Positions 1 through 10,815 are shown, counted from the stretch's first letter. The stretch: 64,000 nt of DNA from Peronospora farinosa (GCA_947646735.1 CANTFK010000863.1:310001-374000), one strand, 5' to 3'. Notes: a model not told the origin generated them from the sequence alone. Made by a program: numbers and translations.

Positions 1-427
1 CGAGCTGGTCCTCCTTCCGTTTGGTCTTGACATCCGAGATCTCGTCATTAAGCTTGGACACTACAAAGAGACGTGTCTTGCCTTCGTAGTTCTTGATTTT
101 CACTGTAAGACTCGAGGCCGTCCATTCAATGAGCGTTCCCTCATCCGAGTGGGAGCCAATGCCCGGTAGATTAAGGTACACTGACACATGTTTCTTACCA
201 TCAGCCCAAGCAAAACTGGCAATGGTTTCCATCACTTCTACAGATTCCGGAGAGATCGCCAGTGACTGCGTCTTTAGCAACCGCGGTGCGGCATTGCCGT
301 CCCATTCATGAATCTCAACATTCTCACGTTTCTTGTGTGCGTAGTAATAGCTGTTAGTGCCCTTGTTTTTAATATTGGACTGTAGTGCAGAGATATCGGC
401 AATTGCTATCGAAGACGTGTCTTCCAT
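1..427 (-). CDS. CacyBP/SIP-like CS-domain protein, N-terminal part (cut by window edge)
   Basis: An open frame runs from an ATG at 427 on the minus strand to the window edge with no stop (142 codons). The first 50 residues include NKGTNSYYYAH. From about residue 55 there is a CS (p23-like) beta-sandwich: ASFAWADGKKHVSVYLNLPG, then LTVKIKNYEGKTRLFVVSKL, and ISDVKTKRKED at the edge. The order and the VKT..K..D motif match calcyclin-binding protein / Siah-interacting protein, an adaptor in ubiquitination and Hsp90-type co-chaperone biology; the SGS domain expected next lies outside the window. Function is inferred from the family. The gene is divergent from CDC20 (327 bp between starts). Alternative: another CS/SGS protein such as SGT1, less likely because no TPR is seen before the CS domain. 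Confidence 0.72.
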   Translation of the reverse strand, partial: MEDTSSIAIADISALQSNIKNKGTNSYYYAHKKRENVEIHEWDGNAAPRLLKTQSLAISPESVEVMETIASFAWADGKKHVSVYLNLPGIGSHSDEGTLIEWTASSLTVKIKNYEGKTRLFVVSKLNDEISDVKTKRKEDQL

Positions 428-754
428 TGGTGACAAATGTGTAAATGACTTTGAAATGTGCTTCGAAACACACTTCTAGAAACTCGTGAAATAAGTTCGT
501 GTAGTTTACCGTAATTGAATGTGCTATACACAAAAAAATAGATTTTAGGTACGACACACTATTACTGATTCAAAGTTTCAAATGGTTCCTATCTGATCAG
601 GTGAAGACGCTTTATATTGACCTTATGTAGTATTGATAGAGATATTATAACATCTTGGACTACAAAATAAACCTTGCTTTAAGGACTCTACTAACTTTCA
701 AGGCCAGTCCACCTCTTCGACGGCCGTTATTGTACCCGATCCCAGCAAGGCGCC
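428..754. other. Divergent intergenic region between the CacyBP-like gene and CDC20
   Basis: No ORF with coding character. It must hold the promoters of both divergent genes. The sequence is AT-rich around 480-660; no convincing TATA box or oomycete Inr-FPR match was found by eye. Confidence 0.6.
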
Positions 755-2455
755 ATGGCAAGTCCCCAAGCGGCAGTACCACGTCTGGAGCGCATTCCAT
801 CGTCCTCCCTTCTCATCAGTCCGCCTCCAAGCCGCAATAATTCTCGTAAGCGCTCGCACAACGTGTCCGAATCAGATCTTCACAAAGTTTCAAGCGAACT
901 TAAGAATGGCGTCTCAAGTGCTACAAAGAGCAGAACAGAGCCCTCCAATGGCATCAATTGCAGTGCTAATAGTAGCAAGAAAGTCAGTAATATCAGAATC
1001 CTGCCCTTCTTGCTAAAAACCGAGTCTAAACGCTCTTATTTCGTGTATTTTATGTGTTTTTTCTAGGCTTTAGATCGCTTCATTCCGACGCGCAGTGCCA
1101 TGAATCTCGATTTGGTACAGTGCAATTCACCCGATACAATAGCAGCCATTGAGGCGGCTACTAACAGCAGGAAAAACAATAGTCCCAGTTGCTCAGGAGG
1201 GGCCTCAACTTCTAGTTCTCTAGCTGAAGACGAGGAGAAACAGATTTATAAAAAGAGACTGGCTAGTGCTCTGCTGGGCAAGGAGGATGACACAAATCAT
1301 AAGATCCTTAAGTTTACAAAGGACAAGCCAGCGGTGGCTCCACCGGACTCGTTCAAATCTACGTTACAGGCCAGATTCTCACACAATAAGGTGACGGTGG
1401 TACCCGCTGCTGCAGCTAAGAAACTGAACCGTCACGTTCCGTCGGCACCGATTAAAGTTCTGGATGCACCAGAGTTTATGAATGACTATTACCTTAACTT
1501 GCTGTCATGGGGAGCCAATAACGTCTTGGCAGTGGCTTTGGGTCAGTGTGTCTACCTCTGGAACGCTGTTTCTGGTGAGATTGACGAGCTCATGACCCTC
1601 GATGGCGACGAGTATGTGAGCTCGGTACAGTGGAGTGATGCCGCGAGCGGCTTGTCCCATCTGGCTATTGGAACGAGTGAGTCCGTGGTGCAGCTGTGGG
1701 ATGTCACTGCCTCACGTCAGGTCCGAACAATGAACGGGCATTCATCACGCGTGGGTGCGCTGGCTTGGAACAGCTATGTGTTGTCATCGGGCTCTCGTGA
1801 CAGCACTATCATTCATCACGATGTCCGAGCACGGCAACATCAGCTGTCAACGTTGACTAGCCATGAGCAGGAAGTATGTGGGCTACAGTGGTCTCCTGAT
1901 GGCACCATGCTGGCTTCTGGTGGTAACGATAACGCGCTGTGCCTATGGAAAGCTGGAAGCATTGGCACTAGCCGCAGTATGCAAACCCCCGCTCACCGTT
2001 TAGAGCAGCACACGGCCGCAGTGAAAGCAATTGCATGGTGCCCGTGGGAGCGCAACCTGCTTGCCACAGGTGGTGGTACTGCAGACCGCACGATTAAGTT
2101 CTGGAACACGTCAAATGGTGCAATGCTGAATAGCATCAACACGGGGTCTCAGGTGTGCTCACTGTTGTGGTCTACCACAGAAAAGGAACTGTTATCATCG
2201 CACGGATACTCGCAGAACGAACTATGTTTGTGGAAATACCCGAGCATGACCAAGGTGAAAGAGCTTACAGGTCACACTTCTCGCGTGCTGCACTTGGCAG
2301 CGTCTCCTGATGGTGAGACGGTAGTGTCCGGCGCGGCAGATGAAACACTACGATTTTGGAAGGTATTCGGTCCTAATCGTAAAGCACGAAAGGCCGGCTC
2401 GAGCACTACTGTGCTAAGTAGCTCGTCGCTGTCGAGCGTCATGAGCATTCGATAA
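755..2455 (+). CDS. CDC20: CDC20, WD40 activator of the anaphase-promoting complex
   Basis: Two exons, 755-982 and 1067-2455, joined by an 84-nt GT..TAG intron, give 538 residues. Splicing creates the C-box (DRFIPTR, about residues 79-85) that docks on the APC/C; the ATG at 1100 would omit it, so the 755 start is preferred. A KILKFT segment near residue 155 matches the KILR-type Mad2-interaction motif. PEFMNDYYLNLLSW opens a seven-blade WD40 propeller (about 215-512), with repeats such as LQLWD, LCLWK and IKFWN. The protein ends in Ile-Arg, the IR tail that binds CDC27/APC3. The C-box form and the KILR-like motif favour CDC20 over CDH1/FZR. It would recruit securin and cyclin B to the APC/C at anaphase. 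Upstream neighbour is divergent. Confidence 0.95.
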
Positions 2456-2820
2456 GTCTATGTTTCTTGGATGACATGGTCATGACAGCAGTTTAATGCT
2501 GGATGACAAGTCGAGGTGCTAAGCTTTGGATTTATCGTCGCCAAGTGATATGTTCAAATGGTCATTTTTTCACCTACTGTGTGTTTACTCGAATGAGACT
2601 GTAGTAGTTATTCTAGAAATCCTGACGCGAGCAAGTTCGTCTATAGAAGCGATGTACGAGCACGACATAAGTGTCGATACTGATAAAACTGGTTGTTGTC
2701 ATGGATCGAGAGCTTTTTGGAAGTGGATACATACGAAATGATGTCATAAAAATTAGTCGGGGATTTGTCACAAACTGTTATTTAATTTGTAGCTTTAAAA
2801 CTTGTCAAAATTAATCCCAT

Positions 2821-2877
2821 GATTGGTGAAAAAGCTTTCAAAAACTTTTAGTGTTATTGAAAGCTTTTTCACCAATC
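2821..2877. repeat. Perfect 20-bp inverted repeat with 17-nt loop
   Basis: The arm GATTGGTGAAAAAGCTTTCA at 2821-2840 is exactly complementary to 2858-2877; the loop is 2841-2857. It lies about 370 bp after the CDC20 stop and 124 bp before the next start. It could be a transcript hairpin, a cruciform or a MITE-like remnant; the role is unknown. Confidence 0.85.
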
Positions 2878-2915
2878 CTGTCGGGTTTTCTAACTTCAGT
2901 TCCACAATAAACCTT

Positions 2916-2928
2916 TTCATTCAATTTC
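2916..2928 (+). promoter_or_regulatory. Candidate oomycete Inr-FPR core promoter of the GPCR-TKL gene
   Basis: TTCATTCAATTTC resembles the oomycete initiator (YCATTYY) followed by the flanking promoter element (MWTTTNC). It sits 73 bp upstream of the ATG at 3001, a typical distance. Weak consensus, judged by eye. Confidence 0.35.
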
Positions 2929-3000
2929 TATCAGATTTTTATTTGCTAATACTGTATAAACTTATAACCTGAGTGGTAGAATTTGCAGGCAGCTCAACGC

Positions 3001-5673
3001 ATGGCGTCGTTGAGTCCGGTGCAATTCCAATTGTTACTGGGAGCTACAGCATTAGGATACGGCATTATCTTTATGCTTTGTATGTGGCTAGTTGTGTACA
3101 TGCGTCATCATTTGTCTGGTGCATTACGTGGTGACACAAGAGCTGCACGTAAAGTATTGTTGCCTGCCTTTCAACCACTCTTGTGGTTATTGACTCTTGT
3201 GTCGTTCATATACACCATTTCCTTTACTTTATTGGTGTTACAACGATCGGAATTGACACAATTTAGCCGCATCAAGACAGAGATTTATTACAGTGGACGA
3301 CTCTTTGTGATGGCATTACCAGTACTATATCTTCAACAACGAGCCGTGACAACAAGAGCGTTGGTTCGAGCGTCAGTATACTCGCTATTGCTTGCAGTGT
3401 ATAATATTCCAATAGTATGGATCGTGGATTCAACACGAGAGGCAGATGCAGTACATTATATCACTATGTTGACAGGAATTTTGCCACTGGTAGTATTGGA
3501 ATGGGTGTGTTTACGGCCGCTAGGGAGAGCTAGTCACAAGACGTTACGAGAATATGCAGCATTTGTGGGGGTTTATTTTTTCTTGCGGTTGATCTATACG
3601 GAGTTGTATCATTTCGGTCTGGATTGTGCAGACGTGACTTTTACAATTACGTTGGCAAGTATTTTTTGGGGATCGTTGGTCCCAGTAGTTATTTGGCGAG
3701 TTCTTAAGGCAGATACAGCACATTGGCGGGGTCTTGGAAGACGTGCTGTGCATCTTCAATCGCTTTTTCGACAAAAGTATTACTCTCTTCACGAGCGTGT
3801 ATCATCGCGAGGACTCCATGTTCTGATTGAAATGCATCGAAAGCAAATTATTGACTTTGCTTATCTGGAGCTACAAACTAAAATTGGCGCAGGTGCTAAT
3901 GCAGTCGTGTTCCGAGGCACCCTTCACTCGAAGATTCCGGTTGCCATTAAAGTCTATACGCCACGAGTTCTTTGTGAAGATGTTGTGGCTGCGTTTTCAC
4001 ATGAAGCAGCGTTATGCGGTGCTTTACATCACCCCAATGTCGTCCGATTCTATGGCATGTGCGTCTACCCACCCGCTGTGTGTCTCGTGTCAGAACTGTG
4101 TCGCGCTTCGCTCGAGGATGTCACACGTGCTAGCGCTAAGGCACAGTTACACCGGCGCAGTCGAGAAGAACAGCACGAACAAGGCGTATGTCCTCAGGGT
4201 CAACGGCAACGCCATCAACTACTGATTGATCTGAGTTACATGATTGATGCCACACGTGCAGTTGTGTACATGCACAGCTTCACACCAGCTTTTCTGCACC
4301 GTGATATCAAGCCGTCAAACTTTGTGGTGGATGATTTCGGTACATGCAAGCTCACAGACTTTGGTGAATCGCGCAGTGTTCCTGGCGACAAGGTGAATTA
4401 TGTGACCGAGAACACAACGACAGCGGCAACTGCGGCAACGTCAGCGACAAGGTTGTTTGGAGAGTCATCCAAGGGAGTCCAGACGCCAAGCACCTCCGCT
4501 CAACTTGTGCCTCCGCCGATTTCCTTAAGGCCTTCACTGCGTGATCGTGGACGAAATGCCATGACTGTACGTGGTACAGCAGATTATATGGCCCCAGAGC
4601 TGATCGAGGGCAAAGCCAATACTGCTGTCTACGGTGAAGCTGCGGATATCTACTCGCTTGCTATCACACTGTGGGACATCATCTATCCTCTCGTCCCCAA
4701 GTATCCGGAGGCAACCCGAAGTCATCTTCAGGTATTTGATAGCGTGCTTAGTGGCGAACGGCCTCCGCTTAGTCCGTCCCTACACCCTGAATTGCATCGA
4801 CTGTTAACTGATGCCTGGCACCAGCAGCCAGAACGTCGACCTTCCGCGACGTATATTCTGATGGCTCTAGAGACGCTTCAACAAGAGGTTGGCGCACAAA
4901 CGGCATTAAGTCTTGTTTCAGCGCTTGGTCAAGCCGAAGCGCCATCCGCGATGAAAGGAGAGCTTCTTATGCAGCACATGATTGAGCATGATTATGTGGA
5001 CTCAGCATCCGAAGCTTACTGCATGGGCAATTCACTGATGAGTGCTGGGTTCTTACATCACTCTCAGCACCACGCGTCTTTTCACAAAACGTCCGATCTA
5101 TTCTACTTTGACGCCGATGTGCTGGGTTTGTATGCACCATCAACTCCCAATAGCGCTTTTCAGACGTCCGTCAGCCCCCTCAGCTCTGATTTCTCGGACG
5201 ATCAAACGCCGCTAGCTTTTATTGACAGGTATGACCAACATGTCTCAAGCAAGAAACGTCGACGTGCAACAGATTCTTCTGTCACGACAACGCGGTGTTT
5301 TTCACCACCTGCTGAAAAAAAGCGTTGCTCAACGACTGCATGTCATGGAAAAAGCACCAAGTTGACAGTCTGTGCTTGTCGGAAGCTTGGTCGTGGCTTG
5401 ATTTATCCAGACCGGTGGCAAAAACGACGATTCCGACGAACAAAACGGTGGTTGTCTACCATCGAAGAGAGTCTTTTAACTCGCAAGCTTCTTTCACACG
5501 ATATCGAGTTAATACCGTCTTTTGCCGAGACTGATGGATTTGAAGATTATAGCAACTGGGATGACATGGATTCAAGCATCATGGCCTGGGCAAATACTTC
5601 GGTCTCAAGTATTGATGAAGGCTTGGAATTAAGTGATTTGGACGATACGGAAAAGTCGGCTCATGTTGAATAG
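3001..5673 (+). CDS. GPCR-TKL bigram: seven-transmembrane receptor fused to a TKL kinase
   Basis: An 890-residue protein, starting at ATG 3001 (the frame is open slightly upstream but only through a TTG). Residues 15-240 carry seven hydrophobic segments, e.g. LLGATALGYGIIFMLCMWLV, LLWLLTLVSFIYTISFTLLV and FTITLASIFWGSLVPVVIW. The kinase begins near residue 293: glycine loop IGAGANAVVFRG, VAIK lysine near 313, catalytic loop HRDIKPSN near 433, DFG near 453, APE near 530, end about 626. All catalytic residues are present, and there is a Ser/Thr/Ala-rich insert between DFG and APE. The tail (630-890) is Ser-rich with a basic stretch KKRRRA. Oomycetes are known for GPCR-bigrams, including GPCR-TKL types; the ligand is unknown. 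It would sit in the plasma or an internal membrane and signal by direct phosphorylation. Confidence 0.88.
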   Translation: MASLSPVQFQLLLGATALGYGIIFMLCMWLVVYMRHHLSGALRGDTRAARKVLLPAFQPLLWLLTLVSFIYTISFTLLVLQRSELTQFSRIKTEIYYSGRLFVMALPVLYLQQRAVTTRALVRASVYSLLLAVYNIPIVWIVDSTREADAVHYITMLTGILPLVVLEWVCLRPLGRASHKTLREYAAFVGVYFFLRLIYTELYHFGLDCADVTFTITLASIFWGSLVPVVIWRVLKADTAHWRGLGRRAVHLQSLFRQKYYSLHERVSSRGLHVLIEMHRKQIIDFAYLELQTKIGAGANAVVFRGTLHSKIPVAIKVYTPRVLCEDVVAAFSHEAALCGALHHPNVVRFYGMCVYPPAVCLVSELCRASLEDVTRASAKAQLHRRSREEQHEQGVCPQGQRQRHQLLIDLSYMIDATRAVVYMHSFTPAFLHRDIKPSNFVVDDFGTCKLTDFGESRSVPGDKVNYVTENTTTAATAATSATRLFGESSKGVQTPSTSAQLVPPPISLRPSLRDRGRNAMTVRGTADYMAPELIEGKANTAVYGEAADIYSLAITLWDIIYPLVPKYPEATRSHLQVFDSVLSGERPPLSPSLHPELHRLLTDAWHQQPERRPSATYILMALETLQQEVGAQTALSLVSALGQAEAPSAMKGELLMQHMIEHDYVDSASEAYCMGNSLMSAGFLHHSQHHASFHKTSDLFYFDADVLGLYAPSTPNSAFQTSVSPLSSDFSDDQTPLAFIDRYDQHVSSKKRRRATDSSVTTTRCFSPPAEKKRCSTTACHGKSTKLTVCACRKLGRGLIYPDRWQKRRFRRTKRWLSTIEESLLTRKLLSHDIELIPSFAETDGFEDYSNWDDMDSSIMAWANTSVSSIDEGLELSDLDDTEKSAHVE

Positions 5674-5897
5674 CAGCTCTAGCTCGACTTAATTGTTACG
5701 TAGCTCCTCATTTGTTATAGAAAAGTATTTAAATAAAAAGATAGTATTGTTAACTGACCTACAATTTGAAAGTAAACGTACTGAAGTAACAACATTTTAA
5801 CACGCTAGATAGTTTTTTTGAGACTATAACATTTAAAAACCGGTATGACAAAAAGGTATATCAGTTTCCAATCCTCACTTTCAAACCAGACGGAATA

Positions 5898-6887
5898 ATG
5901 TCATTGACAAACCAAGTGCTGAAGTATATTCCATACGATGCGTTTCCTGAAGAAATTGTGGCAGCAGTAGCCGTCAGTTGCATTACCTTTCTCGTACTAG
6001 GAATATACGGTATCTATCATGTTTACGGTTCCATTGTAGCTAGTGTCATCATGGTGATGTTGCTTAGTTTAGGGCTCCGTTGGGTTTATTGGAATGGAAT
6101 GGGTGTGATGGGCTGGACGAGTCCTTGGTTACGCAATTCGGACGTAATGATGAACTCTCTCTATCGTGAACCACAACCACAAGGGACATTGCGTGTGATC
6201 TGCATCTCTGACACTCACACGAAACACCGTCACCTTCAAATCCCACCGGGAGACGTGCTGCTGCATTGTGGAGACATGACAAACCAAGGAACACACGATG
6301 AGATTCGAGATTTTAATGACTGGCTCGGGAGTTTACCACATAAACACAAGATTGTTATTGCAGGTAACCACGACGTTTGTTTGGATGCAGTCGAGTACGA
6401 CCAGCATTGGGACAGGGCGTTCCGTCACAAGAAGTACAATGACCCTAGTTTGTCGAGAAACTTATTCACCAATTGCACATACTTGGAGAACCGCTCGATT
6501 ATGATTGAAGGTATCAAGATTTACGGGTCTCCTATGACTCCGTCCATTCCTGGACGAGCAGGGGCGTTCCAGATGGCTCGAGGGTTTGCTGAACAACAAC
6601 ATTGGGCCAAGGTCCCAGCGGATATTGATGTCTTGGTGACACACGGTCCACCGCATGGTATCTTGGACACGACTTTTACATGGTTGCATGTTGGCAGTGA
6701 AGCACTTCTGAAGGAGACGATGACTCGAATTCGACCTCGTTTTCATATTTTTGGACACATCCATGAAGCTTATGGAGCTACTCGTATGGGCCAAACTGTT
6801 TTTATCAATGCCGCTAGTAATACTTTACTCGCCAAACCTCGTCATTTACCAGTAGTACTGGACATTCCCGTCAAATATTCACAATAG
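5898..6887 (+). CDS. MPPED1/2-like calcineurin-type metallophosphoesterase, membrane-anchored
   Basis: A single-exon, 329-residue protein. Two N-terminal hydrophobic segments (about residues 22-42 and 47-65) suggest membrane anchoring, which human MPPED1/2 lack. The metallophosphoesterase core has all metal-binding motifs: ISDTHTKH (about 101), LLHCGDMTNQG (about 122), IAGNHDV (about 153), VTHGPPHG (about 249) and FGHIHEAYG (about 284). The family hydrolyses phosphodiesters (MPPED2 acts weakly on cyclic nucleotides); the substrate here is unknown. A TCACTTTC at 5876-5883, about 15 bp before the start, resembles an initiator. Followed 121 bp later by the MFS transporter gene on the same strand. 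Confidence 0.88.
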   Translation: MSLTNQVLKYIPYDAFPEEIVAAVAVSCITFLVLGIYGIYHVYGSIVASVIMVMLLSLGLRWVYWNGMGVMGWTSPWLRNSDVMMNSLYREPQPQGTLRVICISDTHTKHRHLQIPPGDVLLHCGDMTNQGTHDEIRDFNDWLGSLPHKHKIVIAGNHDVCLDAVEYDQHWDRAFRHKKYNDPSLSRNLFTNCTYLENRSIMIEGIKIYGSPMTPSIPGRAGAFQMARGFAEQQHWAKVPADIDVLVTHGPPHGILDTTFTWLHVGSEALLKETMTRIRPRFHIFGHIHEAYGATRMGQTVFINAASNTLLAKPRHLPVVLDIPVKYSQ

Positions 6888-7008
6888 TACTTATACAATA
6901 GTAATTTCATACTTTTTGGATGTATTTCGATAATATGAATGGCTACTTAATCAAAACCTGTCAATCCTCTCATCGAGCATAAGAATATCCTGATAATCCA
7001 AGAACTAG

Positions 7009-9184
7009 ATGGGGATAAAGTATACTTGCACTGACAGCTCGACGCCATGCAGAACGCAGGAAAAGCACAGTATGTCATATAGATTCAGTGCAATTGTTGG
7101 TCTCCAGTTTCTCACGGCAGCTGCATTTGGTTTCATGAGTCCCATTATCTCGATCGTTATGACTGAGGTCAGTAGTACTTTTGTACTCGATAAAGTGCAG
7201 AATACTATTCTGAGACTATTTGTATGATACTAATTCTCAGACGATTTGTATTATTTCGAAAATAGTATTTTGCTCGGTTTCGTCGAAATGGATTCTCAAT
7301 TGACTGCGGAGCAAATCCTCATGATGAGGTACTATACATACAAACCCTGAATGTCAAATATTACTACTTTGAAATAATAATGAAAAAATAATACCTAATA
7401 CTTTACGATAATATATTATTATCCTAGGCCTGTGTACAAGGATCACGACAAGCTGCGTGGGTCTCAAGGTATCATGGAAATTCTATTGGTTTCAAATTGT
7501 CGAGACCATGTAATTTTCTAATTTTGTTTTCATTTGTTCACGTGACAGCCTTTTTTCAGCTGTAGGATCAGTGTTCAACTTTATTCTGGCCCCAATGCTC
7601 GGACAAGCTTCAGATGTCTATGGACGCAAGGTTTGCTCATGTTTCAGTGTGATGCTGGAGCTAAGAAATGGATGTTGAACCATATTTTGTGGTGTGATTA
7701 GCCATTCCTAGTGCTAAGTCAACTTGTCAGAGTTGGAACACCATTTTCCGTCATGTACTTTATGCAACCACGGGGTTCAATTATTCCGTACTTGATATTG
7801 AGACTGTTTGATTATGGATTCGGGTGAGTGAGTATTATATTGTGGTGGTGATACAATTTGGAATTTAGTTTGAATAGAATTGTTGTGATTCAGAACTGCT
7901 GGGGTGATGAGCGCTGCTGTTGCCGATGTTGTCACTCCGGAAAAACGTGCGGCAGCATTTGGAATTCTATTTGCGGGTCTCTCAGTTGGTTATTGTATCA
8001 GTGCCTTTATCGCACCATTTTTCTCTAGAGTGAGTGCTCGTTATAGTTTACAGGAGGAAGTGATACTTTGTGTATTCATAAGGAACTCTTCTGCACAGGA
8101 TCACGTGTTGCAAATTGCTGCAGCTCTGTTCGTGTCACGAGTTCTATGGGCAATGATTATCCTACCTGAGACGCTGCCTGTTCGATCACATATGAAGAAA
8201 ACACGATGGGTCATGGAGAACCCCATCAGCGCGATGTCTATCCTTTTCCGAAACAAGTTGTTCATGCGACTGACGTGCTTGATTGCGCTTACAAGTTTCG
8301 TTGCAAGCGGGACCTTCCAGATTCAATCGTTTTATCTAAATGTGAGTCACCACTGTAGAACTGAGCTGCATGTGCATCCGACTTACGTAGATGACGGTTC
8401 TGCTATTGCCTCCTAGACTATTGTGGGTTTTGACGTGAAGGATTTTGGTGACGTGATGCTTCTCGGGGGCGTCTTGTCTTTACTAGCACAATGTCTGTTG
8501 CTCAAGCCTCTGATAACCTGCTTCAAGGAGAAAGGTGTGATCGTTATTGCGGTGATCGCTAGCTTTGTGACGATGGTTGGTTTTACTGGAACCGCGTTTT
8601 ACCCCCATAAATGGGTAGTCTACGCTTTGTGTGTACCTGGAAGCCTCAGCGACTTGTCATTCCCAGCCATTGCAGCTCTCAAGTCGATCAACGTGTCGGA
8701 AAAGGTATGTCGTATACCTCGAAACAAACAAACCATTGCACCTTCTTACACTGTTTCGATTGCGTATTTGCAGGAGCAAGGACGTCTGCAAGGCGCGATA
8801 TACGGTGCCCGATCAGTTTTTGATGCACTTGGACCCGTCATTTTCTCGTCGTTGTATGCTGCTATGACGCAACAATCGACTAAGTCCCAGGCACTCCCGT
8901 ACTTTGTGGCTGCATTTATCTATTTTGTCGGGATTGGAGTAGCTCTGTCGTTACCAGTTGGCAAACCATCCTCTCCCCGGAATATCGTTGCTGTCCCTGC
9001 GCCACTACCGTCACAAACATGCGGTGATTCTCCATCTACGTCCGCCTTCTACTTTGATACCGACGATGATGAAACAGACCAAGGTAACATGTATGCAAGT
9101 GGTGCAAACTACAATGATGACGAAAAGTATCTAGTGGAGCCGTTACTGGGCAACACCTCCAACGACAGGACGTGTTCATGCTGA
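7009..9184 (+). CDS. MFSD14/HIAT1-like major facilitator transporter, nine exons
   Basis: Exons 7009-7171, 7241-7328, 7428-7468, 7560-7630, 7702-7823, 7894-8029, 8099-8341, 8417-8704 and 8774-9184 keep one frame and give 520 residues. Every intron is GT-AG and 69-99 nt long. Features: TM1 with FGFMSPIISIVM, the MFS signature GQASDVYGRKPFL between TM2 and TM3, AGVMSAAVADV (TM4), LFAGLSVGYCISAF (TM5), and a second six-helix half ending PYFVAAFIYFVGIGVALSLP. The C-terminal tail is acidic and cytosolic and carries EPLLG, an acidic dileucine-like motif. The signature and loop order match the HIAT1/MFSD14 group, thought to be intracellular solute carriers; the substrate is unknown. The least certain junction is exon 1/2, where GT at 7172 was preferred over GT at 7168 because only it keeps the frame. 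Confidence 0.85.
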
Positions 9185-9688
9185 AGTTAAAGAAATGCTA
9201 CATGAGTCGATAACTTGATTGTATACTTTGCACCTTTTCAAGACCATTGCAGCAGGTGTTGTGCTTCAAATTTCACAGACCCATTACTTGCACACGTGTT
9301 TGGACGCTCCAAACTCATTATTTGGTATGGACTCCTTTCATGGTTTGTGGTATTGGATCGTGCAATATACCAAGATATATTCCGTAGCTCATGAATTGAC
9401 GCTCTTCAGCGAGGTTTTAACAAGCGTTATGCATGAAGCTCCACCAGCATACACGTCAATAGCCGACGATAAGTAAGTGCAGGACGGTCACCATTTTTCT
9501 TCAAGTGCTTGGATGATCTAGAATATTAGCAGCAACTATTGCAACACAGAGAAAGCAATTGTAAGCAAAAAAACATGAGTAGCATTTGCCTACATGTTAT
9601 TGTCAGATAGGCTTCGTATCAAAAGATGGTGTTTAGCACCCAAATGTTGACTGCAACTTGCAAAGTCTGCTCTCTTTTTATTCAGCGC
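9185..9688. other. Convergent intergenic region between the MFS gene and AP4S1
   Basis: Holds the 3' ends of both genes. An 85-codon open frame at 9219-9476 lacks an ATG start (it opens on TTG) and has no recognisable domain; it is not called. Confidence 0.55.
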
Positions 9689-10461
9689 TCACGACGCCTT
9701 TTCCATCAAATGAATCGGCTTTAAAATGGAAAGTTTATTCGTCTCGACAATGTTTCCATTCATCACCATTTCGTCCAAGATAAAGTGCGCTTTTTCCAGG
9801 TTAAACATAATCTATACATCAAATAAAACACAGAAGAGAAAAAGGTACAAAATTCACGTCACCAACCCGTACATGAAACACACCAAAACACCAATGTTAC
9901 GTACATCAAGTTCACACTACACAAACCACATCAAAACAACCAATCAACAATAAGACACATGAACTTAAGACGAACCTAAGAGTCGTCCATTATCACGTAC
10001 TACACTTTCAAAGTACTTGTCCATGGTCTCGACCAGTGCATGAATAAACTCTAGAATACCCAGTTCATTCTATTTTCATAGCAAATCAATATTAATAGTA
10101 AGGTCTACCAACTCATTGGATATCTCTAGAAGCTCAAAGATCTCTCGACGCACCTCCGAGTCGTCGTCTTTCACGCCAACAATGAAAAAAAGCGACGCAT
10201 ATCGTCTGTAAATGACTTTATAACCACGATACTCGACAAATGAGCACTATCATTTAGACACAGATACAACATAATGTCATTAAAAAGAGGGAAGAAGGAG
10301 AGAAAGAAAGAGCGAGGACGTACCTGCGTCTCATTGCGACCGAGACATTTACGAATAATTTCAGCTTCAAGGGCCACACGTTCTTGAATAGAAAGAAAGT
10401 CATAGTATTGAGCTAATCGTGTCTGACCTTGCTTGTTTACCATCAATACGAATTCAATCAT
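9689..10461 (-). CDS. AP4S1: AP-4 complex sigma subunit, five exons with a 12-nt microexon
   Basis: Minus-strand exons 10461-10324, 10246-10154, 10069-10001, 9916-9905 and 9811-9689 give 144 residues, the same length as human AP4S1. The start [20 protein letters not shown] matches the AP-4 sigma N-terminus (MVNKQGQTR). Then follow [19 protein letters not shown], the [20 protein letters not shown] helix, VCELDIMFN and IVETNK. Exon 4 encodes only Cys-Glu-Leu-Asp, the core of the conserved VCELD motif of sigma subunits, so the microexon is strongly supported. AP-4 sorts cargo at the trans-Golgi; sigma binds acidic dileucine signals together with the epsilon-type large subunit. The second acceptor was chosen because reading through gives no family match. 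Confidence 0.93.
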
Positions 10462-10815
10462 GATTGACGAGAGAGGAGGGAGAGGGGATTCAGGAAGTGC
10501 CGGTATCTGGCCATGGTGTCGTGTTTCGTGTGGTATACGTCATATAAGGAGGGCTAGTTTGTGGTGTGCATCACACGATATAGGCAAATAAGTTGAAGTT
10601 ACTTACTTTGTAATATAACAAGAAAAGTATTTATTTACTTTTATTATTGCAATATTGCAAATATGGTTTTCGCTAAAAGAGATAAAAAGGTCCATCAAAA
10701 AATACTGTCCAGATTATTACGTTAAGTAGATCATACAAAGATAAAGTATCATTAGCCATCCAAAATTCGTCGTAAGCTCCACTGTTCCTTCACTACTAAC
10801 ATACCATTATCATGT
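10462..10815. other. Intergenic region between AP4S1 and the SEN1-like gene
   Basis: AT-rich; no ORF or RNA gene seen. It contains the AP4S1 promoter and the 3' end of the helicase gene, both on the minus strand. Confidence 0.55.

Larger units (their letters stand above)
2456..3000. other. Intergenic region between CDC20 and the GPCR-TKL gene
   Basis: A 71-codon open frame at 2526-2741 has no recognisable features and is not called. The region contains a perfect 20-bp inverted repeat (2821-2877) and a possible oomycete core promoter near 2916. A tttgcag at 2982-2988, just before the next ATG at 3001, could be a splice acceptor of a 5'-UTR intron. Confidence 0.55.

Noticed and set aside
2526..2741. 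71-codon open frame downstream of CDC20
   Set aside because: It has no ATG at its opening and no domain, and lies in the presumed 3' flank.
9219..9476. 85-codon plus-strand frame after the MFS gene
   Set aside because: It starts at TTG, shows no family resemblance and no splice connection to the transporter.
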